Positions 1-10,697 of a DNA stretch of 64,000 nucleotides are shown here, piece by piece. Position numbers and translations under genes: made by a program. The notes beneath the pieces were generated by a model. The model worked only from the letters and a program-made list of their open reading frames with translations. It did not search any database and was not told where the DNA came from. This stretch comes from Cyrtodaria siliqua (Eukaryota; Mollusca; Bivalvia; Adapedonta; Hiatellidae). Within the stretch, counting starts at the first letter, position 1. The number at the start of each line of letters is the position of its first letter. The stretch is taken from NCBI GenBank assembly GCA_037043455.1, contig JAWPHD010000001.1, positions 124,001-188,000 of the forward strand, given 5' to 3'.

Positions 1-60
1 TATAGTCATATCAAAGTTGAATATTTTATTTCTTATAAAAAAAAAATACACAATTAAATA

Positions 61-465
61 AAAGAGTATGAGAGTGGACCATTGGAAACGACCGAACACG
101 ATACATACGACATATTGCGTTCTCGGTTTGATTGTTCATGAACGGTAGTGAAATATGCTTGCTACCGCTCACGCCCCTAGCCCCGGGTTGAGCAGAACTC
201 AATATCCATAAACTCAATAGTACAGATTTGTAACCATACCGAAGATGGCGGTGGACATAGCGACCTTTATACTTATTACACACACAAGTCAAGCGGCATA
301 TGGTCCCAGTATCTAACAAAGTTCTATGACCCGCAGAGCGGAATAAACAAAATGGAATATATTTGAGAGCAGCGGTAATGAAGCCTGCGCATCACAAGTA
401 ACAGCTAAAAGACCAAATTAAAAAGCAAACAACATATCCTATGGGTGGTTGAACAATACCCAAAG
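61..465 (-). repeat. Two-hairpin (HP) repeat, type 2, long copy
   Basis: Read on the minus strand, this copy carries the family core GCTCAACCCGGGGCTAG, then a hairpin with a CTACCGCTC arm, and it ends in the family tail rich in CCACTCTCATACTC (61-100). The second hairpin has lost one arm. The upstream part (360-465) matches 18150-18239, so the family extends well beyond the hairpins. I see no coding potential. The type 2 relatives are at 17970-18239 and 61385-61560. It is non-coding, dispersed and probably mobile, but the class is unknown. Confidence 0.6.
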
Positions 466-539
466 CAATGATACTTCCTTTGAAATACATAAACATCTTT
501 GTAAGCAATACGATCAATTCAGAGTACATGGAAAAGTTG

Positions 540-1010
540 TATTCAAGAACTACAGTCAACTACAAACACACACAGAAACAAAACAACAACTTTGAAGAAT
601 AACAGGCCAAATAAGACATCACACATTAACATTTTGACAATAGGGCTACCACCTTGCCGCTGGGGGTTCAACCAGGTTCTAGGTTGCACCAAACCTCACA
701 CTTACTCTACTGTCATCCCAAATAAAACGGGACACTGTAAATAAAGAAATCCCCGCCACGAACTATTCCCTAACCAACAAGGCAGCATTAATAGGCAATA
801 TAATTAAAACTCAATCTCGTCTATATATAAATACAAAAAGTAAATAGCCTAGAAAGCCACAAAGAAGGTACTCAATGACTTGACAGAAGACAAAGCAATA
901 ATAGAACAAACCCTTGAAGGCCTGCATAATTGAACAATGATATGCAAAAGCAGGTTTACACTGACCCTTCCAAAGTAGTTGACCTACTGTCATCCCTTAT
1001 ATGACATGGG
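540..1010 (-). mobile_element. PLE-A 3' UTR copy, diverged
   Basis: The segment matches the 3' end shared by all PLE-A copies on the minus strand: the run reading CTGTCCCGTTTTATTTGGG, the TTTAAACC-type box (here degraded) and the CAAGGNGGTAGCCCTATTGTC box. It contains no RT sequence. The open frame at 811-993 is the translated UTR of the repeat and not a gene. Divergence from the other copies suggests an old insertion. Confidence 0.7.
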
Positions 1011-2615
1011 ATTTGGGATAACTCCGACGTGACCGAACGAGTGACCACCGTACTCTCTCGTACTATAAGGCTAGACGGAAAATCAAACCAGGTAACATTT
1101 GGTGATGTTCGAACTCACTACCAACTTCAATACCCTAACATCCATGACGAACTCCTCTTCTTAAATTCCATTGCCTTTGTTTGTCACAGCTGATATAACA
1201 TATAATTCCCATGAGTACTTTCATTTAGTAGTGTTACACACCCTTAATATTGTTATCAAAAGATCTCAACTTCTTAATATTGACATTTTCTATGTGTACA
1301 ACTATTGTCATTGAAAACGCAGCACTTGGTGTTTTTTGTTTTTTAATTTCTAGAGAAATTAAAGATGTTAAAGTTAAATGTGTTTAACTGAAAGAATCAG
1401 AGCAACTCGTATGCAGCTGTTTATGGCCATATGTTCACCTTTGGGACAAAGATACGTGTATACTAAACATAAAATACAATCTTGATATGAAAAAACAACA
1501 ACAGCAGACAGAAATAATCGAAAATCAAAAATGTTCCGTTTTTAAATATACTGAGTATATAACAATTTGTGTTAAGCTAATGACACATGTGTTTATATTC
1601 ATTTGAAGAGAATTATATGTATGTGTCTATATTTGCCTTTATCGCTTCGTGCTGTATATAACATAGTACATCGCCTTCGTTCTTCTCAAATACGTATACC
1701 TGAATGAAGGTAAGTAATTATTGTCAAAGTGTATTTGATACTCTATCCAATATAACCTACATATAACATGCTCATTGTCCACACGCCACAGGCAACTGAT
1801 ATACTTTTGAAATTTGAATATTAGCTTTGATGACACTTACGTTGCCTTTTCCTTGACAAAAGTCTTCTTCTGCAACTCCGGTAAAGCCAATAAGAGGATT
1901 AACACGTTCGTCGTTAGATATTTTCCTCAAAAGCGATTACCCCGCTTTGACACTTAGTCATTTTTTCTCTTCAGTTGTATGTCATTTGAATGTTCAATAT
2001 CATTTTGCCTTTTCATTTCAGCTTTTTTCATAATACATTTTATTCCAAAGTTCACGTGAATATAGTTATTCATGTTCTTAACAAGAGGATGCATGTCAGT
2101 GCTTAAACATATATCTTCTTTAATATAAACGTATATATTATAACACGAAGCTTGTGTGCGTTTGTCTAAAAATAAACAAAAAATAAACACCTCCTCTTGT
2201 ACTTTTAAGCACTTTTGTTAAAAACACAGGCTTTTGATATATTTTGTTAGTTCACTGAGACTTTACCATATGACAGTCTATGTAAACATTAGTTGTATGG
2301 ATAATATTTTGAAATCGATTCAGCTCATAGAAGTTGCCTGTACTAAGTCCTTCTACGAGTGTTGTTAAGTAGTGTTAAGTGTTGATCTGTTTAATATAAC
2401 ACTTGAGTCCATTTATGTATATTCAAATGTAAACAAATATAATTTAGAGTGGTTATTTCATATTTGTCACAAATTAATAGACCCTAATAAACACTGTATC
2501 CACTTTTATCTGTGTTTCTGAGTTGCGTTATTTGCAACAACCTTGCATGTCATTATGAAGTAACGTTTTAGATACAAAGTAGTACTCCTCCATTTTCTTC
2601 CTGCAAGCATTGTGT
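1011..2615. other. Gene-free AT-rich sequence
   Basis: I recognise no coding region, RNA gene or repeat family here. The short open frames (1639-1836, 1954-2190) have low-complexity translations and no motif. Confidence 0.5.
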
Positions 2616-2617
2616 AT

Positions 2618-2815
2618 CTAAATGTATATATATAAAACACAGTCAACACAAATCAAACATTTAAAGCAAACAACAACAAGAAGAAAAAATAGAAGCAAAG
2701 CAAAGCATGCGACACCATACACATAAAGGGGTTGACAATAGGGGTACCCGCTTGGAGCGGTCAGTAGCACAAAGGCCGCTTGGAGTTTAAACCAGGTCAA
2801 ATCTCACTCTTACTT
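2618..2815 (-). mobile_element. PLE-A 3' UTR fragment, degenerate
   Basis: The fragment keeps the GGTTGACAATAGGGGTACC and GGAGCGGTCAGTAGC boxes of the PLE-A 3' end in minus orientation, with many substitutions. It is truncated on both sides. Confidence 0.6.
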
Positions 2816-3329
2816 AGAATTGTATCTGTCGGGATCACTTGTCGTAACTGTTTACGAGTTTATTAGAGTCAATAAAAAAAACAGTCACGAATGTAAGATT
2901 CTATTTGTCACATAACACACCCACGACGTGATAATTTCACTTTAATGTGGTCAATTTACCTTGTATACGGCGGCAATTTGTAAGAGAAGCTGTAACGAGT
3001 TCGCCATAAAAATAATGCGACAACTTAAACTAAATTTACGTTAACGCATTTTGTAAAGAAATATTTCCAAAAATGGCAAATATGTAAGGTGTCTGTACTG
3101 TACACACAGTGATTCGCTCCTCATTTGCATCTGTAACACACTAGTGTATTACCAGAAATGTCATGGCTTTATTACACTCACAGAAGCCATGTTATGTGAT
3201 AAACTTGTTTACGTCATGCTTTTCTAATCGATATTTTAAAACACCTTCAAAAATTAAAAGATTTTACGTGACGCCAGGAAAATGAATCAAGTTACTAAAC
3301 TCGTAAATAGATACTGAAAATGGGATACT
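2816..3329. other. Gene-free sequence
   Basis: AT-rich and without a recognisable gene. A short GACGCCAG word occurs near 3270, 3550 and 3705, but its spacing is irregular and I give it no function. Confidence 0.4.
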
Positions 3330-3485
3330 TGGAATAAACAAACTCAAACAAGACAGAAAAGTAGCAGACTCGGTTTTATTGAGTCTGTTAATGAGAGGTA
3401 ATGTATCATGCAACACCTATCACGCTCCTAGCACCGGGTTCAGCGGTATTCTACTTTGAAGCCACTCAGATTGGGCTGGATTATC
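3330..3485 (-). repeat. HP repeat, type 1 copy
   Basis: The minus strand carries the type 1 core. The CAGACTC/GAGTCTG stem lies at 3365-3387. The CACCGGGTT box follows, and the copy ends in GCGGTATTCTACTTTG. The first stem is partly degraded. Other type 1 copies are at 44968-45133, 49337-49497 and 53998-54180. Confidence 0.6.
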
Positions 3486-3814
3486 CAACATTACAAAAAG
3501 GTATTGCTTTTTTATGTTTCACCCTTCTAAAGTGGCAGAATTAACATGACGCCAGTTGTCATTCATTTATCTATTTCAACCAATCAAACCAATAAGATAC
3601 ATCCGACTAAACAAAAGCAATTGCAATTATATTATAATGCAGTATTGTGTCAATATACTCCGACATCAACAATATGGCAGAGATATCTATTAATTAATTG
3701 ACATGACGCCAGTATTTATTTTTATCACATACTTCCCTATAAATACGTTGTTTTTGAAAACAGATACGACATATTTTTAGCTAGTCATATCAATCAGGAT
3801 GTAGTTGCCCGGCA

Positions 3815-4165
3815 ATACAACTTACTTTGCCTATTGATGCTGCCTTGTTGGTTAGAGTTTAGATCATGTCGGGGATTTCTTTGTTTACACTGTCCTGTTT
3901 TAATGGGATGACAGTAGGGTAAGTGTGAGGTTTGGTGCACCCTAGAACCGGTTTAAACCCCCCAGTGGCCTACTTTGTCACTGACCGTTCGTAGGCGGTA
4001 GCCCTATTGTCAACCCTTTTGTGTTTGTGATGTCGTTTGCATTTATGATTACTTTTGCCTTTTCGTTTGTCTGTTTGCATGTTTGTTTTTGTGTTTTGTG
4101 GTTGACTGTCGTCCTTGAATGCTGCTTTCCCTGTCCGATATGTTTAGCCTTCTTTATCACACGCA
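3815..4165 (+). mobile_element. PLE-A 3' UTR copy
   Basis: A plus-strand copy of the PLE-A 3' end. It starts near the GCCTATTGATGCTGCCTTG box and passes through GGTTTAAACCCCCCAGTGG and the CAGTGGC hairpin region. It ends at CTTTCCCTGTCCGATATG. The RT is completely truncated. No protein is made here; the frames seen are repeat sequence. Confidence 0.8.
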
Positions 4166-4618
4166 TGAAATAAAGGGTTAAAAAATGTCAATTCACGGAA
4201 ATAACCGAATGTTCTTTATGATTCTGTGATCTGATACGGAAAGTACCGATTAGTTATGATTGTATACGATGTGTCACTCGTATCATTTGTCTTCTGTTTG
4301 TCATCCTGTTTTCGCGCCAGATTATTGGCGATACATCTACATGTGTACGTTGAGCTGTCATCTTTGACCATAACGCTACGGAAATGACTTGACTAGTAAT
4401 GCAAAGAAGATTAAATAAAATAAATGATAGATAGATAAAAGTAAAATAAAGAAATAAATAAGGCAAAATACACGGACCATAAAGACAGTTTAACAACTTG
4501 ATAATAAACTCAATTATTTAGAACCATCCGTGGATAAAATAATCACTTGTGACAATTTCAAAGTCAATGGCATTCATTTTAAATCAAATTTCGGAAACAA
4601 ATGTCGTTTAGATCTACA

Positions 4619-4660
4619 CGCGACAGACGTGCATGTTTACGCGACAGACGTGCATGAACA
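4619..4660 (+). repeat. Short tandem duplication, 21 bp x 2
   Basis: The unit ACGCGACAGACGTGCATG plus three bases occurs twice head to tail. It falls inside a short open frame (4530-4730) that shows no family motif. It is probably replication slippage. Confidence 0.6.
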
Positions 4661-4849
4661 CTGTTGCCTACACATCTGTGTGAAGCCAATTCATAGCATT
4701 CGTGGAAACTGGCAGTACTGGTTGATATGAGCGGTTTCACGAGCACTTTAACGTATACAAATCTATTATTGTAATGTTGATATATTTCCGATGGAAGATA
4801 TTTATGAAACGATTAGCTTTGAGTAATTTATATTAGTTATACAAACAAA

Positions 4850-5240
4850 CGAATTAGAGCAGTACACCAGACGCAACAGCATCAGAATTTATGTTGTGGA
4901 CGATAGGAATGCGAGAGAACCCCCAGAAGAAACAGCCGAAAAGGTGATGTCCCTGCTAAGCACTAAACTAAATATGAATATCGGTACCAGAGACGTCGAC
5001 ATTGCCCACAGGCTTGGTACTTTCAGCAATTCGAGAAACAGACCTGTCATCTGCAAGTTTATATTGCGAGTCAACAAACTTAACGCGATAAAACTGAGGA
5101 AAAACGTAAAAGGCACGAGTATAGTAATCAGGGTGGTCTTGACATTAAAGAATGCGAAACTCCAAGAGAAAGTAAGTAATCTGGATATTATTAAATCCGC
5201 ATTGTCAGATCAAGGCCTTTCCAAGCCATTAGAGAACTAG
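4850..5240 (+). pseudogene. L1-type LINE ORF1 protein remnant
   Basis: The frame reads LEQYTRRNSIRI at the start, then DVDIAHRLG about 35 residues later, RPVICKF, and a LRKNVKGTSI-like segment. This order is that of the central RNA-binding (RRM-like) domain of L1/Tx1-type ORF1 proteins, which coat LINE RNA. No coiled coil precedes it and there is no in-frame ATG at the natural start, so it is 5'-truncated. The frame ends at a TAG at about 5240. The next LINE sequence on this strand is the ORF2 remnant from 6350, separated by a duplicated ~300 bp unit, so both may come from one element. The class is fairly secure; the exact clade is not. Confidence 0.65.
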
Positions 5241-5253
5241 GAACAATCCATAT

Positions 5254-5586
5254 AGTGATTTTCATTCATCCGTACATATTGATTTTTTGAGGATAAACAT
5301 CATGATCCCTCTAGAAGCTTTTATTCCGCATCCTCTATTAGGATTACGTGACTAGCTCCGTGTAAACGACTCTGATTATAATTTTATCAGGAAAAGTGAC
5401 GATAGCGTTGTAAAATGTAAATATTAGGTACGTGAGTTTATTATTTACAGGAGAATGACGGATATTATAAAATAGGGATGATGAGTACATACATATATAT
5501 AAGATACACTTAAATATATATTCCGGTGTATATCCAATATTTTAGATAGACACGTGTAAACACGTCGACAAGAGTAACTGTTTTGT
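5254..5586 (+). repeat. Direct repeat, first copy
   Basis: A TTTTCATTCATCCGTACA block (from 5260) is followed by a ~285 bp block starting ATAAACATCATGATCC and ending in GACACGTGTAAACACG. The same blocks recur at 5593-5641 and 6063-6345 with roughly 5-10 percent divergence. No gene is seen in the unit. Confidence 0.85.
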
Positions 5587-5592
5587 AAATTT

Positions 5593-6345
5593 AGTGTTAC
5601 AGTGATTTTCATTCATCCGTACATATTGAACTTTTGAGGATGCCAGTTTAAAACTCTGGGTCAAACACTGTATTGAACTGGAACATACCAGAGACGTACA
5701 TACAGGGTGTTTATATCCATGCATATACATTATTATAATACTAATAATCTGAATTTAATATATATCGATACAAACATATAATATATTGTACAACATACAG
5801 ATAGAAACATATTGTCACACATTCTCCCACTTTTTTTAACACTAGTTATCTTTCTATATGAATATTATTTATCTATTTTACAGTATAATGCAAACGACGT
5901 GCCAGCTGTTTTTGTTTACAAGACAGACACATCTGGAAAATCCATGTACGCTAAAAAAACTAGCAAATGTGACTGGATCAATCAAGAACGCGGATACCGC
6001 TTAAACATTGAAAAAAAAACGGAACCATGTCGAGTTGAAACTAGGTCATAGCCAAATAAATCCATAAACATCATGATCCGTCTAGAAGCTTTTTTCCGCA
6101 TTCCTCTATTAGGAACACGTGACTAGCTCCGTGTAAACGACTCAGATTATAATTGTATCAGGAAAAGTGACGATAGCGTTGTAAAATGTAAATATTAGTT
6201 AGGTAGGTTTATTATTTACAGGAGAATGACGGATATTATAAAATAGGGATGATGTGTACATACATATCTATAAGATACACGTAAATATATATTCCGGTGT
6301 ATATTTTAGATAGACACGTGTAAACACGCCGACAAGAGTAATTCA
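5593..6345 (+). repeat. Direct repeat, second copy with 420 bp internal cassette
   Basis: It has the same order as 5254-5586, but a 420 bp segment (5642-6062) lies between the TTTTGAGGA end of the first block and the ATAAACATCATGATCC start of the second. Either this cassette was inserted here or it was lost from the first copy. The cassette holds an exon-like open stretch. Confidence 0.8.
5881..6041 (+). other. Possible isolated exon
   Basis: A good splice-acceptor look-alike (TTATCTATTTTACAG) precedes an open stretch of about 54 codons. The stretch has balanced composition and includes TDTSGKSMYAKK and CDWINQERGY. A GT follows ACTAG at the end, and an in-frame TAG comes shortly after. I do not recognise a family. 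It may be a host exon or chance; the location inside a duplicated unit makes it worth a note only. Confidence 0.2.
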
Positions 6346-6721
6346 TAAAATAACAACAACTACACTTTACTTGAGCAAAAAAAAAGGAAATATTTGAACT
6401 CCGTAAAAAAACAATTAGAAGTTTTTTTGTGCGATCTAAGGCAAGAGGATAAATGAAGGAAAAACGATTTCTAGTTATTTTTGCAATTTGGAAAATAGAA
6501 ATTACGTCTCAAAATTTATAAAATTCTTAATATCATCATTAGGAAATACCTTTAAAACACAGGAAGAAATGTAGATGGAAACAAAAAATCATTTTAAAAC
6601 ACTATGTGAAGCAAAAGTGACAACATAAATAGATTTAAATGTTTTACATAGGGACTTTAACATATTAAAATTACGTGAAAATATAAAATAGTCTATATAA
6701 GGTTCTCTTAGTTATACAGAA

Positions 6722-7200
6722 ATGTTAAATACACTAAAAAGAATGCCGAATAACAAGAGCGCAGGTAACTCTGGATTCGCAGTTGAATTCTATAAAAAAA
6801 ATCTGGAACAATATAGGTCATTTATAGTAAGAACAATTAATTATGCATACTTAAAAGGAGAACTTTCAGTAACACAAAAGCAAAGAGTTATCACTTATAT
6901 TCCAAAAGGTAATACAGATGAATTATATTTGAACAACTGGAGTCCTATCTCCCATCTAAATGTCTCTTTCAAAATAGCATCAGCATCCTGAGCCTTCAGA
7001 ATAAAAAATGTGTTGTGTACTATCATTCATGAGGATCAAACAGGGTTTTTACCAGGCAGATTTATAAGAACAAATATGATTACTGTATGACATACTATTT
7101 TATGCTGAGAAATATAATATTCCAAGGCTGCTACTCTTGATAGACTTCGCGACTGCTTTTGACAACGTTTCTTGGTATTTCATGACAAAACAATTACATT
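6722..7200 (+). pseudogene. L1/Tx1 reverse transcriptase, N-terminal half
   Basis: The frame contains MPNNKSAGNSGFAVEFYK, then a GELS motif, VITYIPKGN and NNWSPISHLNVSFKIAS. These are the fingers blocks of an L1-type RT, normally ...NNKSPG.DG...EFYK and NWRPISLLN. After stops near 6990 and 7088 the frame resumes with LLIDFATAFDNVSWYFM (from about 7134), which is RT motif A with its catalytic Asp. The sequence is then cut at about 7200. The remainder of the RT is at 10104. Confidence 0.75.
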
Positions 7201-7276
7201 TTTTGACTTCGCCTTTTCGAAGAAAAAAAGAGACATATGTTTTGCTTTTCCGGCGGCGGCGGCAACATTCAAGTTT

Positions 7277-7780
7277 TGCGTTTAGGTCATTTTCTCACAA
7301 ACTGTATGCACTAGACCTTTTAAACTTTGCTATAGTTGTATCTTAGATGGGACATCGCAATGTGACAAATCAAATGTGGCAGTGACCTTGACCCTCCAAG
7401 CAAAGGGCAGATAACTTAATACTTTTTAAGTTCAACCTTTGCGTTTAGGTCACTTTTTCACAAACTGTATGCACTAGACCTTTCAAACTTTGCTTATAGT
7501 TGTATCTTTGGTAGTACATCGCATCGTGACAAAGCAAATGTGGAAGTAACCTTGACCCTCCAAGCAAAGGGCAGACAACCTTATAATTTTTACCTTCAAA
7601 GTTGGCGTTTAGGTCACTTTTTCACAAACTGTATGCACTAAGACCTTTCAAACTTTGCTTATAGTTGTATCTTGGATGGTACATTCCAATGTGACAACGC
7701 AAATGTGGATGTGACTTTCACCATCCAAGCAAAGGGCAGATAACTTGAATTGTTACATTTACATCACTTTCTCATGAACT
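7277..7780. repeat. Tandem repeat, period ~162 bp, about 3 copies
   Basis: The marker GCGTTTAGGTCA recurs at about 7279, 7441 and 7604. Each unit also carries CAAACTGTATGCACTAGACC, a TATAGTTGTATCTT block and GACCTTGACCCTCCAAGCAA. A fourth, poorer unit fades out near 7780. Confidence 0.85.
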
Positions 7781-8090
7781 ATATTTATACACTAGATGTT
7801 TTAAACCTAATTTATAGCTTATCCTTTGGAAGAAAACATATTCTATTTTAACATAGTTGTGTCTTGGGTAGTGTAGTACATTTGTTTGGATGCATGGATT
7901 TCATCTATGTCCTTGACCTATTTTTTGGAGCTAATGATTTTTAGCTTTACTGGCCAAGGGCCTTTATTTTTCATCCGATCTTTACCAAACTTTAACAGAT
8001 TGTTAATATCAATGAAATCTCGCACAAGTTCGAAAACCAGCCAGATCGGAACAGTAACAGCTTATTTATGGCCCTTGATTTAGTTAAGAA

Positions 8091-9164
8091 TGCTATATAT
8101 TGCCTCGTCAAGGAGGTAGGCTGGGATAGGACGTAGTGATGAGATTTTTTTAAATTCATATTTAAAGCTTCTTTGGTATAGTTTAGATTCAAAATTATCA
8201 AAAAAGGCTAGGTCACCACAATTTTTTCCCACTAGACGTCATTGAAGAAGAAACATATTTCTAACTTAACAATTTCACTAAAAATTGGAAAAATATAGTC
8301 ATTGAACATTTTCACAATTGTTTTCATAACATTACGTTTATTGGAAAACAACAATTAAGTTTCGATTGCATATATACATATCTTTCAAATCATACAAAAA
8401 CAATTGTAATACTCATTCGTCTTTTTACTTTAAAAAGCAAACATATATGGAATGTACCCCCACCCACTTTTTTTTTTACAGAAAAAATAATTCAAGAAAA
8501 AAAATTATAAAATGAAAGTCTATAAATCACACCCATTTTGGAGTTATTTTGACATTTTCAATGTAAAATATTGTACACACAATATTGACAGGAGATCGAA
8601 AATAAAATTAGCTCGGTATCTACTTTTATATATGTATTCCACTACTGAAAAACAAAAATCTGATTTATTCTATAGCAAAAGGATAAATTCTACTCAGAGC
8701 TACCCATACCCCTATTTTGTTGACAACAAAACATTATCACAAATGACGGAAAAAATATGAAAAAAAAAGATTTTGCTTAAAATTTGGTATGTTACCATCT
8801 TAAATCCTACATTATATCCATATCTACTAGAATGGACAAAATGAAACAATTCTGTTTTCAAATAAAACTATGATTAAGAAAATAAAATGTTTAGACTTGA
8901 AGATGTCAAAACTTGCCCAGTCAACATCCTTAATACGATAGGGCTTTCATTTTTCATCTGATCTTTACCAGATGTTTTGCCTTTTTTTTTATGATTAGTA
9001 CATTTTTTTTGTTTACATTTTTTTAATATATAATTATTTTTTTTTAGAATTTTTTTTCTTACAATTTTTTTGTTTGTTTGCATTTTTTAATTGATTTGTT
9101 TGATATGTTTTTAATTTCTATTTTTGATTTATTTATTGATTTTTTTTAAAAAATTGTTTTTGGT
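8091..9164. other. AT-rich part of the insertion, no gene
   Basis: Long A and T runs (about 8470-8520, 8990-9150) and no motif-bearing frame. The frames at 8512-8760 and 8874-9083 are lysine/asparagine-rich low complexity. Confidence 0.5.
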
Positions 9165-9545
9165 GTTAGCAGGAAGCATTGCCATGATTTTTAGTTGTGC
9201 CTATTGCGTTTTTTTCCGGTTCGTTGATTTTTGATGCAGTTACAGCCTCTTGACGTTTTCTTGTCGGCGCTACTCCTCCTAAACACCTTGTTGGATTTCG
9301 ACGAAACTTGGCAGGAAGCATAGGTAATATGTCTAGTTGTGCATATCACGCTTTTCTTCCAGTTCGCTGATTTGTGACGGAGTTAAGGCACTTTGACATT
9401 TTTACTTTACATTTCTTGTTGGCGCTACTCCTCCTAAACGGCTTGTTGGATTTCTACAAAATTTGGCAAGAAGCCTCAGTATGATGTCTATTTGTGCAAA
9501 GTGCGGTATATCAATGAAATCTTGGACAAGTTCGAAAACCAGCTA
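9165..9545. repeat. Tandem repeat, period ~156 bp, 2-3 copies
   Basis: GGCGCTACTCCTCCTAAAC occurs at 9265 and 9421. The neighbouring CTTGTTGGATTTC and GGAAGCAT...AGTTGTGC blocks recur with the same spacing. It is part of the 2.9 kb insertion. Confidence 0.8.
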
Positions 9546-10103
9546 GATCTTGTTAGTAACGACAGGTTATGGCCCTTGATTTGCTGAAAATTGTATTTTC
9601 CTTTGTTAAATCTGTAGTTACTTCATTTTTATCTGATCTTTACCATATTTGTTTAGAATGTTAATATACATCCCCCCCACACCCCGCACACCCATTTTTA
9701 TGAAATTTCATTCATAGAAGAAAATGGGACAAATTAAAAAATACCCATGCCAGACTATACACAGCAGACTTATTGCCCATGATTACCAGGTGAGCGATCT
9801 AAGGCCATCCTTTCCCTTTTGTTTCTTGCAATGTTTTAAAAACTCTACTGATTGGAATTTTATATCGAAAACCCTTGATATAAAAGTCATTTTCGCCATT
9901 AGAGCATCACATGCCCTCTTGGGCCTCTTGGCTTTAATAGAATGGCATTTTGTTTTTATACAAATGCACTTAAATGTCATCTCAGCAAACAGCAAACTCC
10001 ATTGTTTTCAGTTAATACAATGTTTACAAACTTTCATTTAAGCATCATTGACCTTTTTATTTTTAAGTACAGTCCCCGTTAGGCGAGACATGTGAATCCA
10101 GCG

Positions 10104-10470
10104 ATTTCTTATTTCATTTTGGCCCTTCAATTATTAGTTGGATAAAAATGTTCTACCACAACATTGAGTCGTGTGTTATTGTTAATGGACATATGTCAGA
10201 CTGGTTCTATTTGCATAGAGGCTGTCGTCAAGGAGATTCGTTGTCACCCTACCTGTTCATTCTTTGTGCTGAAGTACTATCTGTGTTGCTAAGAAACAAC
10301 ACAAATATTTAAGGTATCATTATAGAGAACATTGAATCGTTAGTATCACAATATGCTGATGATACGAGTTTGACTCCAGATGGCTCCAAAGACTCACCTT
10401 TACACACAATGATGACATTATAATTATATACACACATTTACGGCCTTCAGATAAATGCTGACAATTCTAA
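10104..10470 (+). pseudogene. L1/Tx1 reverse transcriptase, C-terminal half
   Basis: The frame resumes with FHFGPSIISWIKMFYHN, then VINNG-like VIVNGHMSDWFYLHRGCRQGD (quoted in parts: VIVNGHMSDW, RGCRQGD), SLSPYLFILCAEVL and SQYADDTSLTPDGS. These are RT motif B (RGxRQGDPLSP) and motif C (YADD), the second catalytic centre. It ends with GLQINADNSK at 10470 and is cut by a PLE-A fragment. One stop lies at about 10311. Confidence 0.8.
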
Positions 10471-10471
10471 A

Positions 10472-10697
10472 GAAATATAAAAAGATCGGACAGGGAAAGT
10501 AGGATTCAAGGAGGACAGTCAACCACAAAACACAGAAACAAACACGCAAACAGACAAACAAGAAGGCAAAAGTAATCATAAATGCAAACGACATCGCAAA
10601 ACGCAAAAGGGTTGACAACAGGGCTACCGCCTTGGAACGGCCAGTGACAAAGTAAGCCACTGGAGGTTTAAACCGGTTCTAGGGTTTACCAAACTAA
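10472..10697 (-). mobile_element. PLE-A 3' UTR inserted in the L1 ORF2
   Basis: The minus-strand 3' end of PLE-A (start GAAATATAAAAAGATCGGAC on the plus strand) is 5'-truncated after GGTTCTAGGGTTTACC. The L1 frame reads INADNSK before it and KAIWFGLKKGS after it, so the insertion site is precise. It dates PLE-A activity as younger than the L1. Confidence 0.85.

Larger units (their letters stand above)
7200..10103. mobile_element. 2.9 kb tandem-repeat-bearing insertion of unknown class
   Basis: This block interrupts the L1 RT between KQLHF (motif A side) and FHFGPSIISW (motif B side). The left edge reads TTGACTTCGCCTTTTCGAAG and the right edge GTGAATCCAGCGATTTCTTA. It contains two different tandem arrays (7277-7780 and 9165-9545) and a sentence-like ~90 bp block present twice (about 8005-8090 and 9505-9580, GTTCGAAAACCAGC). 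No transposase is seen. Internal tandem arrays in a clean insertion would suit a non-autonomous rolling-circle or foldback element, but I could not confirm diagnostic ends. Confidence 0.55.

Noticed and set aside
4530..4730. Small cysteine-containing peptide gene
   Set aside because: The ATG has no support, the frame includes a 21 bp slippage duplication, and no signal peptide is seen.
7200..10103. Helitron
   Set aside because: Clean insertion with arrays is suggestive, but I could not see a TC start, a CTRR end or a 3' hairpin at the junctions.
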